DNA of 39,814 nucleotides, from positions 1 to 39,814 of the forward strand of contig URIA01000016.1 of the NCBI GenBank assembly GCA_900547765.1, written 5' to 3'. A model generated the notes under the pieces. The model made no database searches, was not told where the DNA came from, and was given only the letters and a program-made list of their open reading frames with translations. Shown piece after piece: positions 24,286-31,457 of this stretch. The first letter of the stretch is position 1, and each line of letters opens with the position of its first letter. The position numbers were made by a program, and so were the translations under genes. The DNA comes from an uncultured Collinsella sp. (GTDB lineage: Bacteria; Actinomycetota; Coriobacteriia; Coriobacteriales; Coriobacteriaceae).

Positions 24286-24388
24286 CGGCTTTACGAGCCA
24301 CCCCATCTTGGCGTTCATTCGACGCTCGCGTACCCAAGTACGCTTCGCTCCTCTTTCGCGCCAACCTGGGGCCCCTCGTAAAGCCGTC
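24286..24388. repeat. Nested imperfect palindrome D inside the ECF operon
   Basis: The outer arms (CGGCTTTACGAG 24286-24297 with CTCGTAAAGCCG 24377-24388) are perfect. CCCCA/TGGGG and TTGGCG/CGCCAA pair further in, around a core with GCGTAC-CCAA-GTACGC (24328-24343). It starts 7 bases after the S-component stop. The core does not share the GTCCT/GCGGAA motif of elements A-C. Confidence 0.7.
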
Positions 24389-24405
24389 TCCGTGCTTCAC
24401 CACCA

Positions 24406-24444
24406 AAGACCGTCCCAAACAACGAGCTTTTTTGGGACGGTCTT
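24406..24444 (+). terminator. Terminator-like hairpin upstream of the ECF ATPase gene
   Basis: AAGACCGTCCCAAA (24406-24419) pairs perfectly with TTTGGGACGGTCTT (24431-24444). The T-run lies in the loop and stem, not after it. A related AAGACTGTCCCC follows at 24461-24472. It may lower read-through from the S gene to the ATPase gene, or be an extragenic repeat. Confidence 0.55.
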
Positions 24445-24492
24445 AAACAACTGGTCATTTAAGACTGTCCCCAATGACTATGAAAGGTATCC

Positions 24493-26244
24493 ATGGAAAC
24501 GATCATCAACGTCGACGATGTCTCGTTCTCCTATGGCACGCAGACCGAGCAGGCGCTCAGCCACATCTCGCTCAGCGTGAACAAGGGAGATTTCATCGGC
24601 ATCATCGGGCCCTCGGGCGCCGGCAAGTCCACGCTTGCCGCCTGCCTGTCGGGTGCCGTGCCCCACCACTACACCGGCACGTTCTTTGGGTCCGTCATGG
24701 TTGACGGCCACGACACCTGCGAAGCCTCGCTCACCGACGTGTCGCAAATCGTCGGCAGCGTGCTGCAGGATATCGACACGCAGATGGTCGCCTCGGTCGT
24801 CGAGGACGAGATGCTCTTTGGCCTCGAGAACTTTGGCGTTCCCCACGACCAGATCGAGCAGCGCGTGAGCGAAACGCTCGAGACCGTCGGCATCAGCGAC
24901 CTGCGCGACCGCGAGATCGCCACCCTTTCGGGCGGACAGAAGCAAAAGGTAGCCATCGCCGCCATCCTCGCCATGCGTCCGCGCGTCTTGGTTCTCGACG
25001 AGCCCACCGCGGCACTCGACCCCGCCAGCTCCACGTTGGTCTTCGAGACGCTGCGTGAGGCAAACCGCACACTTGGAATCACCATCGTCGTCGTTGAGCA
25101 AAAGGTCGCCCTGCTCTCGGAGTACTGCAACCGCGTGCTCGTGCTCAACCATGGCGAAATCGCGCTGCAGGGCGAACCACACGAGGTCTTCGCGCATACC
25201 GACGAGCTCCGTGCCATCGGCGTCGACTGCCCTCGCGTCACGCGTATCTTCAATAGCCTCGAGGCCGATGGCCTGGTAAGCGGTACCCCTTGCTTGGATG
25301 TCGATGAGGCCGAGCGCCTGATTTCGGGCATCGTCGACCCCGCACGCGCGGCCAGCGAAGCCCAGGCGCCCGCCGGCTCCCCGCATGCACCGTCGTTGCG
25401 CCCTCATGCCAAGGACGCCGAGCCCGTGCTCACCTTCGATCACGTTGAGTTTGCCTATCCCAATGGCGGCGCCGCCGTACACGACCTTAACCTGACCCTC
25501 TATCCCGGCGAGCTCGTGGGCATCGTCGGCCAAAACGGTGCCGGCAAGACCACGCTCACCAAGCTGCTCACGGGCCTGCTTAAGCCCGCCTCGGGCAGCG
25601 TGCGCGTTACGGGGCTGGATACCGCAGCCGTTCCTACGAGCCGCATCGCCCGCGAAGTCGCAACCCTCTTCCAAAACCCCGACCGCCAGATCTGCAAGGA
25701 TACCGTACTCGACGAGGTCGCTTTTGGCCTGGAGCTTGCCGGCATCGACCGTGCCGAGGCTCTGCGCCGTGCTCAACTTGTTATCGACCGCTTTGGCCTG
25801 CCTGCCGATGAGGCACCTTTCTCACTTTCGCGCGGCCAGCGACAAATGGTGGCGCTTGCCTCCGTCGTAGTGGTTGAGCCCAAGATCGTCGTGCTCGACG
25901 AGCCCACGAGCGGCCTTGATTACCGCGAGTGCATGACCGTCATGGAAACCGTGCGCACCATGGCCGAGCGCGGTTGCGCCGTTATTATGGTCTGCCACGA
26001 TATGGAAGTCGTCTCGGATTTTGCCGAGCGCATTGTGGTAATGGCCGACGGTAGCATCCTCGACCGCGGCCGCACGCACGAGCTATTCTCGAACATCGAT
26101 CTCATGCAGCGTGCCTATGTTGAGCCGCCCCAGGTTATTGAACTCTCGCGCCGTCTGGCATCTTCCGTCTCGCCCGCTTTTGCGCAGGTGAGCGAGGTCA
26201 CCGATGTCGTTCGCATTACCAAGGAGATGGTCCGCCGTGGTTAA
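24493..26244 (+). CDS. ECF transporter ATPase, two fused ATP-binding domains (EcfA-EcfA')
   Basis: 583 residues with two complete ABC ATPase domains. Domain 1 has Walker A GPSGAGKS (39-46), signature LSGGQKQKVAIAA and Walker B VLVLDEPTAALDP. A linker rich in Ala and Pro (about 285-315) leads to domain 2 with Walker A GQNGAGKT (346-353), the variant signature LSRGQRQMVALAS and Walker B IVVLDEPTSGLDY. These hydrolyse ATP to drive transport through EcfT and the S component. AAAGG lies 5 bases before ATG 24493. The ecfT start overlaps its 3' end by 8 bases. Confidence 0.95.
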   Translation: METIINVDDVSFSYGTQTEQALSHISLSVNKGDFIGIIGPSGAGKSTLAACLSGAVPHHYTGTFFGSVMVDGHDTCEASLTDVSQIVGSVLQDIDTQMVASVVEDEMLFGLENFGVPHDQIEQRVSETLETVGISDLRDREIATLSGGQKQKVAIAAILAMRPRVLVLDEPTAALDPASSTLVFETLREANRTLGITIVVVEQKVALLSEYCNRVLVLNHGEIALQGEPHEVFAHTDELRAIGVDCPRVTRIFNSLEADGLVSGTPCLDVDEAERLISGIVDPARAASEAQAPAGSPHAPSLRPHAKDAEPVLTFDHVEFAYPNGGAAVHDLNLTLYPGELVGIVGQNGAGKTTLTKLLTGLLKPASGSVRVTGLDTAAVPTSRIAREVATLFQNPDRQICKDTVLDEVAFGLELAGIDRAEALRRAQLVIDRFGLPADEAPFSLSRGQRQMVALASVVVVEPKIVVLDEPTSGLDYRECMTVMETVRTMAERGCAVIMVCHDMEVVSDFAERIVVMADGSILDRGRTHELFSNIDLMQRAYVEPPQVIELSRRLASSVSPAFAQVSEVTDVVRITKEMVRRG

Positions 26245-26983
26245 CGTCATCGACTACATGCCAGGCGACACGCTACTGCATCGCCTGAACCCCGTCGTCA
26301 AATTGGGCCTCGCCGCCGCCATCATCGTCGGCATCTTCTTGTCCGACACCTACGTGGCGCTGCTGGGCTTTTTGGTGCTCACCCTTGCGCTGGGTGCCTA
26401 TGCCGGCGTCGTCGACCGTCTGTTCTCGCTGCTCAAGTTGCTGATTCCGCTCGCGCTTATCATGCTGGTGCTCCAGCTTGCCTTTATGCGCGATGGCAAC
26501 GTTGTGTGGGGCTTTATCACCGACACGGGCCTCATCACAGGATCGAAGGCCTGTCTGCGCCTGCTGGGTGTGGCGTTACCGCTCATCCTCATGCTCATGG
26601 TGACCAAGCTCAACGACCTTGCCAACGCCTGCGTCGAGGTGCTGCACGTACCGTATCGCTATGCCTTCACCTTTACCACGGCGCTGCGCTTTGTGCCGGT
26701 GTTTGGTCAGGAGATGAACGCCATCATGGAAGCGCAGACCGCACGCGGCGTCGAGTACGACACCAAGAACCCCATCAAGAAGCTTAAGCTCATGCTGCCA
26801 CTGTGTGTGCCGCTGCTCATCTCGAGCGTGGGCAAGACCGATGCCACGGCCTTGGCGGCAGAACAGCGCGGCTTCTATCTGCGCACGCGCGCCAGCTCGT
26901 ACAAGCGCTACCCCATCAAGGGCCTGGACATCGCCGTACTCATCGTCAGCATCGCCCTCATCGCCATCGGCTTCCTGTTCTAG
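26237..26983 (+). CDS. ECF transporter transmembrane protein EcfT
   Basis: The 248-residue energy-coupling membrane subunit (CbiQ family). It has several hydrophobic helices in the N-terminal half and two coupling-helix motifs near the C terminus: ARG in AQTARGVEYD and a variant in AEQRGFYLRT. The start is GTG 26237, 10 bases after AAGGAG and overlapping the ATPase gene by 8 bases; an in-frame ATG at 26204 is deeper in the ATPase gene and has no SD. It completes a one-substrate ECF set with the S component and fused ATPase. Confidence 0.93.
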   Translation: MVNVIDYMPGDTLLHRLNPVVKLGLAAAIIVGIFLSDTYVALLGFLVLTLALGAYAGVVDRLFSLLKLLIPLALIMLVLQLAFMRDGNVVWGFITDTGLITGSKACLRLLGVALPLILMLMVTKLNDLANACVEVLHVPYRYAFTFTTALRFVPVFGQEMNAIMEAQTARGVEYDTKNPIKKLKLMLPLCVPLLISSVGKTDATALAAEQRGFYLRTRASSYKRYPIKGLDIAVLIVSIALIAIGFLF

Positions 26984-27012
26984 TTCGCCACCGACAGCAA
27001 CCGCCCAACGCA

Positions 27013-27049
27013 AAAGGCCTCGGCTCGCACCAAACGAGTCGAGGCCTTT
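27013..27049 (+). terminator. Terminator after ecfT
   Basis: A 15-bp stem with one G-T (27013-27027 with 27035-27049) lies 30 bases past the ecfT stop, followed by a U-rich stretch. Confidence 0.75.
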
Positions 27050-27082
27050 ACTGTTTCACCAGATAAAACCTACCAAAATTAA

Positions 27083-27104
27083 CCTGTCCCTTTTTGACAG
27101 GTCG
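27083..27104 (-). terminator. Hairpin downstream of the racemase gene
   Basis: ACCTGTC and GACAGGT pair around a short loop just past the racemase stop. On the minus strand TAATTTTGG follows. It is a weak terminator candidate and shares the CTGTCCC word with the hairpins near 24406-24472. Confidence 0.45.
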
Positions 27105-27108
27105 GAAG

Positions 27109-27855
27109 CTAGAGGCGGTAGGGGGCGCCGCTGCGGATGATGGATTCGCGCACCAGGACATCCATGGCATCGAGGGTGATCTCGGGCATCTCTCGATACT
27201 TCTGCAGCACCGATAGCTCGGTGCAGGCCAGAATGACACGGTCGCAGCCGCTACGGGCGAACTCCCACATCACGCGGTCGAACTTATCCATATCGGGCTC
27301 ACGTCCGGCCTTCACATCACCGTAGATAAGCGACATCACATCGTTCTGACGTTTCTCGCTGGGATAGACAACCTCAACACCCGCAGCCTCGCATTCGCGG
27401 CCGTAGACGCCCGCGCCCACGGTTCCGTCGGTTCCCATAATGCCAATCTTGTGCACCGGCTCGGCCGGCATACTCAGGTTGGGGTCGAACTCGCACTCCC
27501 CCATCACCGCACCCGCAAGGGCATAGCGAACCGACTCGCGCGGCATGTGGATAATCGGCACCTTCGTAAACGACTGGATCTGGTCGTAGAAGTAGTGTGA
27601 CGTGTTGCAGGGAATGGCAATGTGCGCGCAGCCCAGCGACTCGAGTGCCTGAGCGCACTCTTTCATGGTCGCCAGCAGCTTGGCGTGCTCGCCGGTCTTA
27701 ATGGCCAGGGTGCGGTCGGGCATGGTCGACTTGGAAAGCACCACCATGTCGATATGTTCCTGATCGCAGGCAGCAGCCGTATGACGCACTACCTGGTCGT
27801 AGTAATACGACGTGGCCTCGGCGCCCATGCCGCCGATAACTCCCAGCTTTTCCAT
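27109..27855 (-). CDS. Aspartate/glutamate racemase family protein
   Basis: A 248-residue cofactor-independent racemase. The N terminus EKLGVIGGMGAEATSYYYDQV and the two catalytic cysteines in AIPCNTSHYFYD and ILACTELSVL are the family hallmarks. It most resembles aspartate racemases; the product would be D-aspartate. AAGGAGG lies 6 bases before ATG 27855; an upstream frame reaching 27939 overlaps the preceding stop region and lacks an SD. It directly follows a D-aspartate ligase gene on the same strand (84-base gap), which supports a role in supplying D-Asp for peptidoglycan cross-bridges. Confidence 0.9.
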   Translation of the reverse strand: MEKLGVIGGMGAEATSYYYDQVVRHTAAACDQEHIDMVVLSKSTMPDRTLAIKTGEHAKLLATMKECAQALESLGCAHIAIPCNTSHYFYDQIQSFTKVPIIHMPRESVRYALAGAVMGECEFDPNLSMPAEPVHKIGIMGTDGTVGAGVYGRECEAAGVEVVYPSEKRQNDVMSLIYGDVKAGREPDMDKFDRVMWEFARSGCDRVILACTELSVLQKYREMPEITLDAMDVLVRESIIRSGAPYRL

Positions 27856-27939
27856 CGCCGCCTCCTTGGTGACGCTTGCGCAATTGCGCGTATCATACCC
27901 GCGCCCGCCCGATGTAAACCGGACGGGCGCCGCACTCAT

Positions 27940-29196
27940 CTACTTGTAATACGTCTTGAACAGCTTAAAGTGGCGCAGCTTGGTGTGCCACATGCGCAGC
28001 CAGCGGTTAAAGACAAAGTCGCCCTTCATAAACGAAGGGTCGGCGCCCTTGCCTTCCTTGTCCAGGCGATGCACCTTAGCGCGCAGCTCGGGATCCTTGA
28101 CGTACTTGTCGACGACGCCCATGGGAACGACCATCCACAGCGCCTCGTCCTGCGCCGTCACAAACTCCGGCTCAAACGGGCGGTTGAACACATACTCGTC
28201 CACCACATACTTGGCAACGTTAAAGCCGCTGTTAGTGACGTAGTAGTTGCTGCGACCTTGGCGCGTGTTGAAATCGAAGAACTTAAACGAGCCGTCGCGC
28301 TCGTCGTACTTAACGTCAAAGTTGGAATAGCCCACAAAGTGAAGGTCCTCGAGCAACTTGCGCACGCCGCCCATGAGCTCGTCATTGGGCTCGGTGATGA
28401 TACAGGCGTGGTTGCCGACACCGTGAGGCTGATGCTCCTCGAGCAGCACGTGACCCAGGCACATCATGCGCACCTTGCCGTTGCGGTCGGAATAACTGGT
28501 GAGTACGCGCATGTACTCGTCATTGCCGGGCACGCGATCCTGCAAGATCAGGTCGTCGGTGTAGCCGCTGGCATACGAGTCGCGAATGACCTGTTCCAGC
28601 TCGGCACGGTCGGCAATCTCATAGGCCTTTTTCTGGCCCTCGAACTCGTGCTGCCACCACATGATGCCGTCAGAAGGCTTCAGAATCATCGGGTAGGGAA
28701 AATCGATCTGGTCGAGCACTTCGGCAGGCGCCTCGCCTTGGGCGTTCAGCATCGCCATGGTGAAGGTAAAGGTATGCGGATAGGGCACGCCATGCTTCTC
28801 GCACAGCTCGTAGAAGATCTCCTTCTTCTGACACTGTTCAAGCATGCTATAGGGAGCGTAAGGCGCGACGATGTTATCCGCCAACTCATGGGCATCCTTG
28901 GCCTGAGCCACGAGGGCAACATAGTTATCGCCACAGCCCACAAGGACAATCGTCTTATCGGCATGCGCTTGGGCAATGCCGTTGACGGTCCTGAGCATCA
29001 CGGGCATGGTATCGATATCCACGTTGGGCGTGTAGTCGATAATCTGGCTGCGGTACGCGGGACCCGTCTGATACTTGCCAAAGACCAGACTCTTGACCTG
29101 GTACTCCTCATAGAAGGCGCGCGCCACCGAATAGGCGTTGATGTCGCCACCGAGCAGCACGGGAATGAACTCGCGCTCTGTAAACTGCAATGCCAT
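27940..29196 (-). CDS. ATP-grasp ligase, probable D-aspartate ligase for peptidoglycan cross-bridges
   Basis: 418 residues. The N terminus EFIPVLLGGDINAYSVARAF, the LVGCGDNYVALV segment, FYELCEKHGVPYPHTF, the ATP-grasp FPYPMILKPSDGIMWW, RMMCLGHVLLEEHQPHGVGN and FFDFNTRQGRSNYYVT match my recollection of the D-Asp ligase of Enterococcus faecium (Aslfm) along its length. That enzyme adds D-Asp to the side chain of the stem-peptide diamino acid. The adjacent racemase would provide its substrate. Other members of this ATP-grasp group with different amino acids remain possible. It starts at ATG 29196 on the minus strand, divergent from the MOSC gene. Confidence 0.82.
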   Translation of the reverse strand: MALQFTEREFIPVLLGGDINAYSVARAFYEEYQVKSLVFGKYQTGPAYRSQIIDYTPNVDIDTMPVMLRTVNGIAQAHADKTIVLVGCGDNYVALVAQAKDAHELADNIVAPYAPYSMLEQCQKKEIFYELCEKHGVPYPHTFTFTMAMLNAQGEAPAEVLDQIDFPYPMILKPSDGIMWWQHEFEGQKKAYEIADRAELEQVIRDSYASGYTDDLILQDRVPGNDEYMRVLTSYSDRNGKVRMMCLGHVLLEEHQPHGVGNHACIITEPNDELMGGVRKLLEDLHFVGYSNFDVKYDERDGSFKFFDFNTRQGRSNYYVTNSGFNVAKYVVDEYVFNRPFEPEFVTAQDEALWMVVPMGVVDKYVKDPELRAKVHRLDKEGKGADPSFMKGDFVFNRWLRMWHTKLRHFKLFKTYYK

Positions 29197-29341
29197 GGAA
29201 ACTTCCTATCATGAACTGCCCACACAACGGGCGGTCTTTGCGCAACTGGTTTATTCTAGCGTGCCAAGCCGCCGGCGCCCAAAGCTCCACCGTATCTATG
29301 GCAATCGACGCAATCGTCCAGCACGAAGACGGCGCTCACCG

Positions 29342-29374
29342 TTGTATGACAATGGGCAATGAACCTACCATTGT
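29342..29374 (+). promoter_or_regulatory. Candidate promoter and operator of the MOSC gene
   Basis: TTGTAT (29342-29347) and TACCAT (29366-29371) are 18 bases apart. An inverted repeat ACAATGG/CCATTGT (29349-29355 and 29368-29374) overlaps them and could be an operator. Both matches are weak. Confidence 0.3.
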
Positions 29375-29418
29375 TGTAGGATTCAGCGTATTGACATCCT
29401 CGAACGAAAGGCGCGCAC

Positions 29419-30057
29419 GTGCCCCAAGACCATCCGACCGATAATCCTATCCTCAATGCCACGAAGCGCGGGCTGGCGGAACGCGCACAAACGGCCGTTC
29501 CCCTACGCACGGCAAACGATGCCTACGACAGGCCCGCCCGCATCGTCTCAATCAACACGTCGGCGCACAAGGGCACACGCAAGTCGCCCGTCGCGGATGG
29601 ACACGACACCGCTATAGAACAATTTGGCCTCGCCTCCGACGCACACGCCGGGCATTGGCACCGTCAGGTTTCCTTTTTGGCCGCAGAGTCCATCCAGACG
29701 GCGCAGGCCCGCGGACTCGATGTGCGCCAGGGTGACTTTGGGGAGAATTTCACCACGCAAGGCATCAATCTACTCTCGCTCCCCTTGGGCACGCAGCTCA
29801 AGCTTGGCAGCGAGGTGCTTGTCGAAATCAGCCAAATCGGCAAGGTCTGCCACACACGCTGTGCCATCTACTATCTCACCGGCGACTGCATCTTTCCCCA
29901 CGAGGGCGTTTTTGGCGTGGTGCTAAAGGGCGGAGAGGTCCATATCGGCGACGACATCCAGGTGGTCAAGCTCGGCGACGGCACCTGCTCGTTCACCCCT
30001 GCCGAGGCCCTCGGAGAGATTGAGCAGGCTCGTCAGAAAGGCACACTGTGGTTGTAA
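29419..30057 (+). CDS. MOSC domain protein
   Basis: 212 residues. After an N-terminal extension of about 40 residues, the MOSC beta-barrel runs from RIVSINTSAHKGTRKS through the late GVVLKGGEVHIGDDIQV. Visible motifs are GLASDAHAGHWHRQVSFLA, GDFGENFTTQGINL, LPLGTQLKLG and the conserved cysteines in GKVCHTRCAIYYLTGDC. MOSC domains bind or transfer sulfur to the molybdenum cofactor or handle related ligands; stand-alone members are mostly uncharacterised. The start is GTG 29419, 7 bases after GAAAGG. Confidence 0.88.
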   Translation: MPQDHPTDNPILNATKRGLAERAQTAVPLRTANDAYDRPARIVSINTSAHKGTRKSPVADGHDTAIEQFGLASDAHAGHWHRQVSFLAAESIQTAQARGLDVRQGDFGENFTTQGINLLSLPLGTQLKLGSEVLVEISQIGKVCHTRCAIYYLTGDCIFPHEGVFGVVLKGGEVHIGDDIQVVKLGDGTCSFTPAEALGEIEQARQKGTLWL

Positions 30058-30170
30058 AACCCCACGTTGAGATAGCTTTTACAGCCCAAAACACCTCTCA
30101 AACAGGGCTCTGTAACGTTAAAGTTGAACTCTATGGTTTCTCAACAATTCATCATAACTGCAGGTCAAAG

Positions 30171-30215
30171 CCAAAGGGTCAAGTTCAACTTGACCCTTTG
30201 GAACCTTTAAGGTTC
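30171..30215. promoter_or_regulatory. Two adjacent perfect palindromes upstream of a secreted protein gene
   Basis: 15-base arms at 30171-30185 and 30187-30201 pair perfectly around a single C. The second palindrome GAACCTT-T-AAGGTTC (30201-30215) shares its first base with the end of the first. AAGTTGA-like half sites recur at 30120-30128 and 30216-30222. They lie just before or within a possible promoter (TTCAAG 30214-30219, TAGAAT 30238-30243) and look like operators rather than a terminator. Confidence 0.55.
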
Positions 30216-30285
30216 AAGTTGAGGTCGAAAGCAGTAGTAGAATACCGTTCGAACCATAACCTACGATTGATTGCAGAGGGACTGG

Positions 30286-31419
30286 ATGCAGCATTCGAAT
30301 CATCGCGCCGCAGCGCTCATTGCGTCGAAGCCGGCTCGTATCATCACGAGCGCCGCGCTCGCCGTTGCGCTGACGGCCACGCCGATGCTCTCCCCCGTTG
30401 CGGCGTATGCCGCCTCGCAGGCAACGCAGGACCAGCTTTCCGCAGCCCAGCAGAAGATCGAAGCCGCCACGAGCGCCTACAACGACGCCCGCACCAAACT
30501 CGATGACCTGCAAAAGCAGATTGACTCCAATGAAGCAAGCATCGAGGAAATCGAGGCCAAGCTTCCCGAGCAGCAGGCCAAGGCAAGCTCCGCCATGCGC
30601 GATCTGTACAAGTATCAGAAGGGCACCAACCCCATCGTGAGCTTCCTGGTCAACGCGCAGAGCCTGGGTGAGTTCATCACGACCTGCAAATACACCAACC
30701 AGATCACGAGCTCGAGCGTCGACGAGATCGAACAGCTCAATAACATGCAAACCGAACTCGAGCAGAACAAGGCTGAGCTCCAGCAGGCCAAGTCTCAGCT
30801 TGAGGCAGAGCAGAAAAACGCCGAGGATGCGTTGGCTCAGGCCCAGCAGCTCCGCAGCGAGGCGCAGGCAAAAGCCGAGCAGGAAAATGCCGCCGAGCTT
30901 GCCAAGCTTGAGGCCGATAAGGCCGCTGCCGCCGAGAAGATCTCGGGCGAGGGCGTAAGCGGCAACAATTCCAGCAGCCAGGCCACCAACACCAACACCA
31001 CCATCGACACCACGGTGAACAACGCCAATACCGGTAGCTCCGATTACGATTCGTTCATTAATGAGTGGACGAGCCGCATCGACAATTATCTCGCCGGCTC
31101 CCCCATGGCAGGCCAGGGCTATAACTTTGCCGTCGCCGCTTGGAATACCGGTGTCGACCCCCGTTGGTCCCCCGCCATCGCCTGCATCGAGAGCACCAAG
31201 GGTGCTTATTGCGCCAATTCTTACAACGCCTGGGGCTGGAGTGCCCGTGGCGGCGGTTGGCGCAGCTTTGGCAGCTGGAGCGAGGGCATCTCCGCTCACG
31301 TTGCCTATCTGGGCGCCAACTACGGCTCCACCCTTACCCCGGCAGCGGCCAAAAAGTACTGCCCGCCCACGTGGCAGGACTGGTACAACAAAGTCGCCGC
31401 TCAGATGAACCGCATCTAG
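30286..31419 (+). CDS. Secreted coiled-coil protein with a lysozyme-like/glucosaminidase-type domain
   Basis: 377 residues. The N terminus has a signal peptide (basic start, then ITSAALAVALTATPML, cleavage near AYAAS). Residues 45-220 form a long coiled coil rich in Gln, Glu, Lys and Ala, like PcsB/EnvC-type regulators of wall hydrolases. After a Ser/Thr/Asn linker, the C-terminal 120 residues contain PAIACIESTKGAYCANSYNAWGWS. This looks like a lysozyme-superfamily domain with Glu in IES as the likely acid. It probably cleaves or remodels peptidoglycan. ATG 30286 is chosen because AGAGGG lies upstream; a TTG at 30271 is in frame. Confidence 0.85.
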   Translation: MQHSNHRAAALIASKPARIITSAALAVALTATPMLSPVAAYAASQATQDQLSAAQQKIEAATSAYNDARTKLDDLQKQIDSNEASIEEIEAKLPEQQAKASSAMRDLYKYQKGTNPIVSFLVNAQSLGEFITTCKYTNQITSSSVDEIEQLNNMQTELEQNKAELQQAKSQLEAEQKNAEDALAQAQQLRSEAQAKAEQENAAELAKLEADKAAAAEKISGEGVSGNNSSSQATNTNTTIDTTVNNANTGSSDYDSFINEWTSRIDNYLAGSPMAGQGYNFAVAAWNTGVDPRWSPAIACIESTKGAYCANSYNAWGWSARGGGWRSFGSWSEGISAHVAYLGANYGSTLTPAAAKKYCPPTWQDWYNKVAAQMNRI

Positions 31420-31430
31420 GTGCAACTGCA

Positions 31431-31457
31431 AAGGGCCCCAATGGGGCCCTTTTCTTT
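31431..31457. terminator. Bidirectional terminator between convergent genes
   Basis: AAGGGCCCC/GGGGCCCTT with a 3-base loop is followed by TTCTTTT on the plus strand and CTTTGC on the minus strand. It serves the secreted-protein gene and the convergent kinase gene. Confidence 0.85.

Noticed and set aside
24478..25776. 432-codon minus-strand frame opposite the ECF ATPase gene
   Set aside because: Antisense to two unmistakable ABC ATPase domains; no SD or domain.
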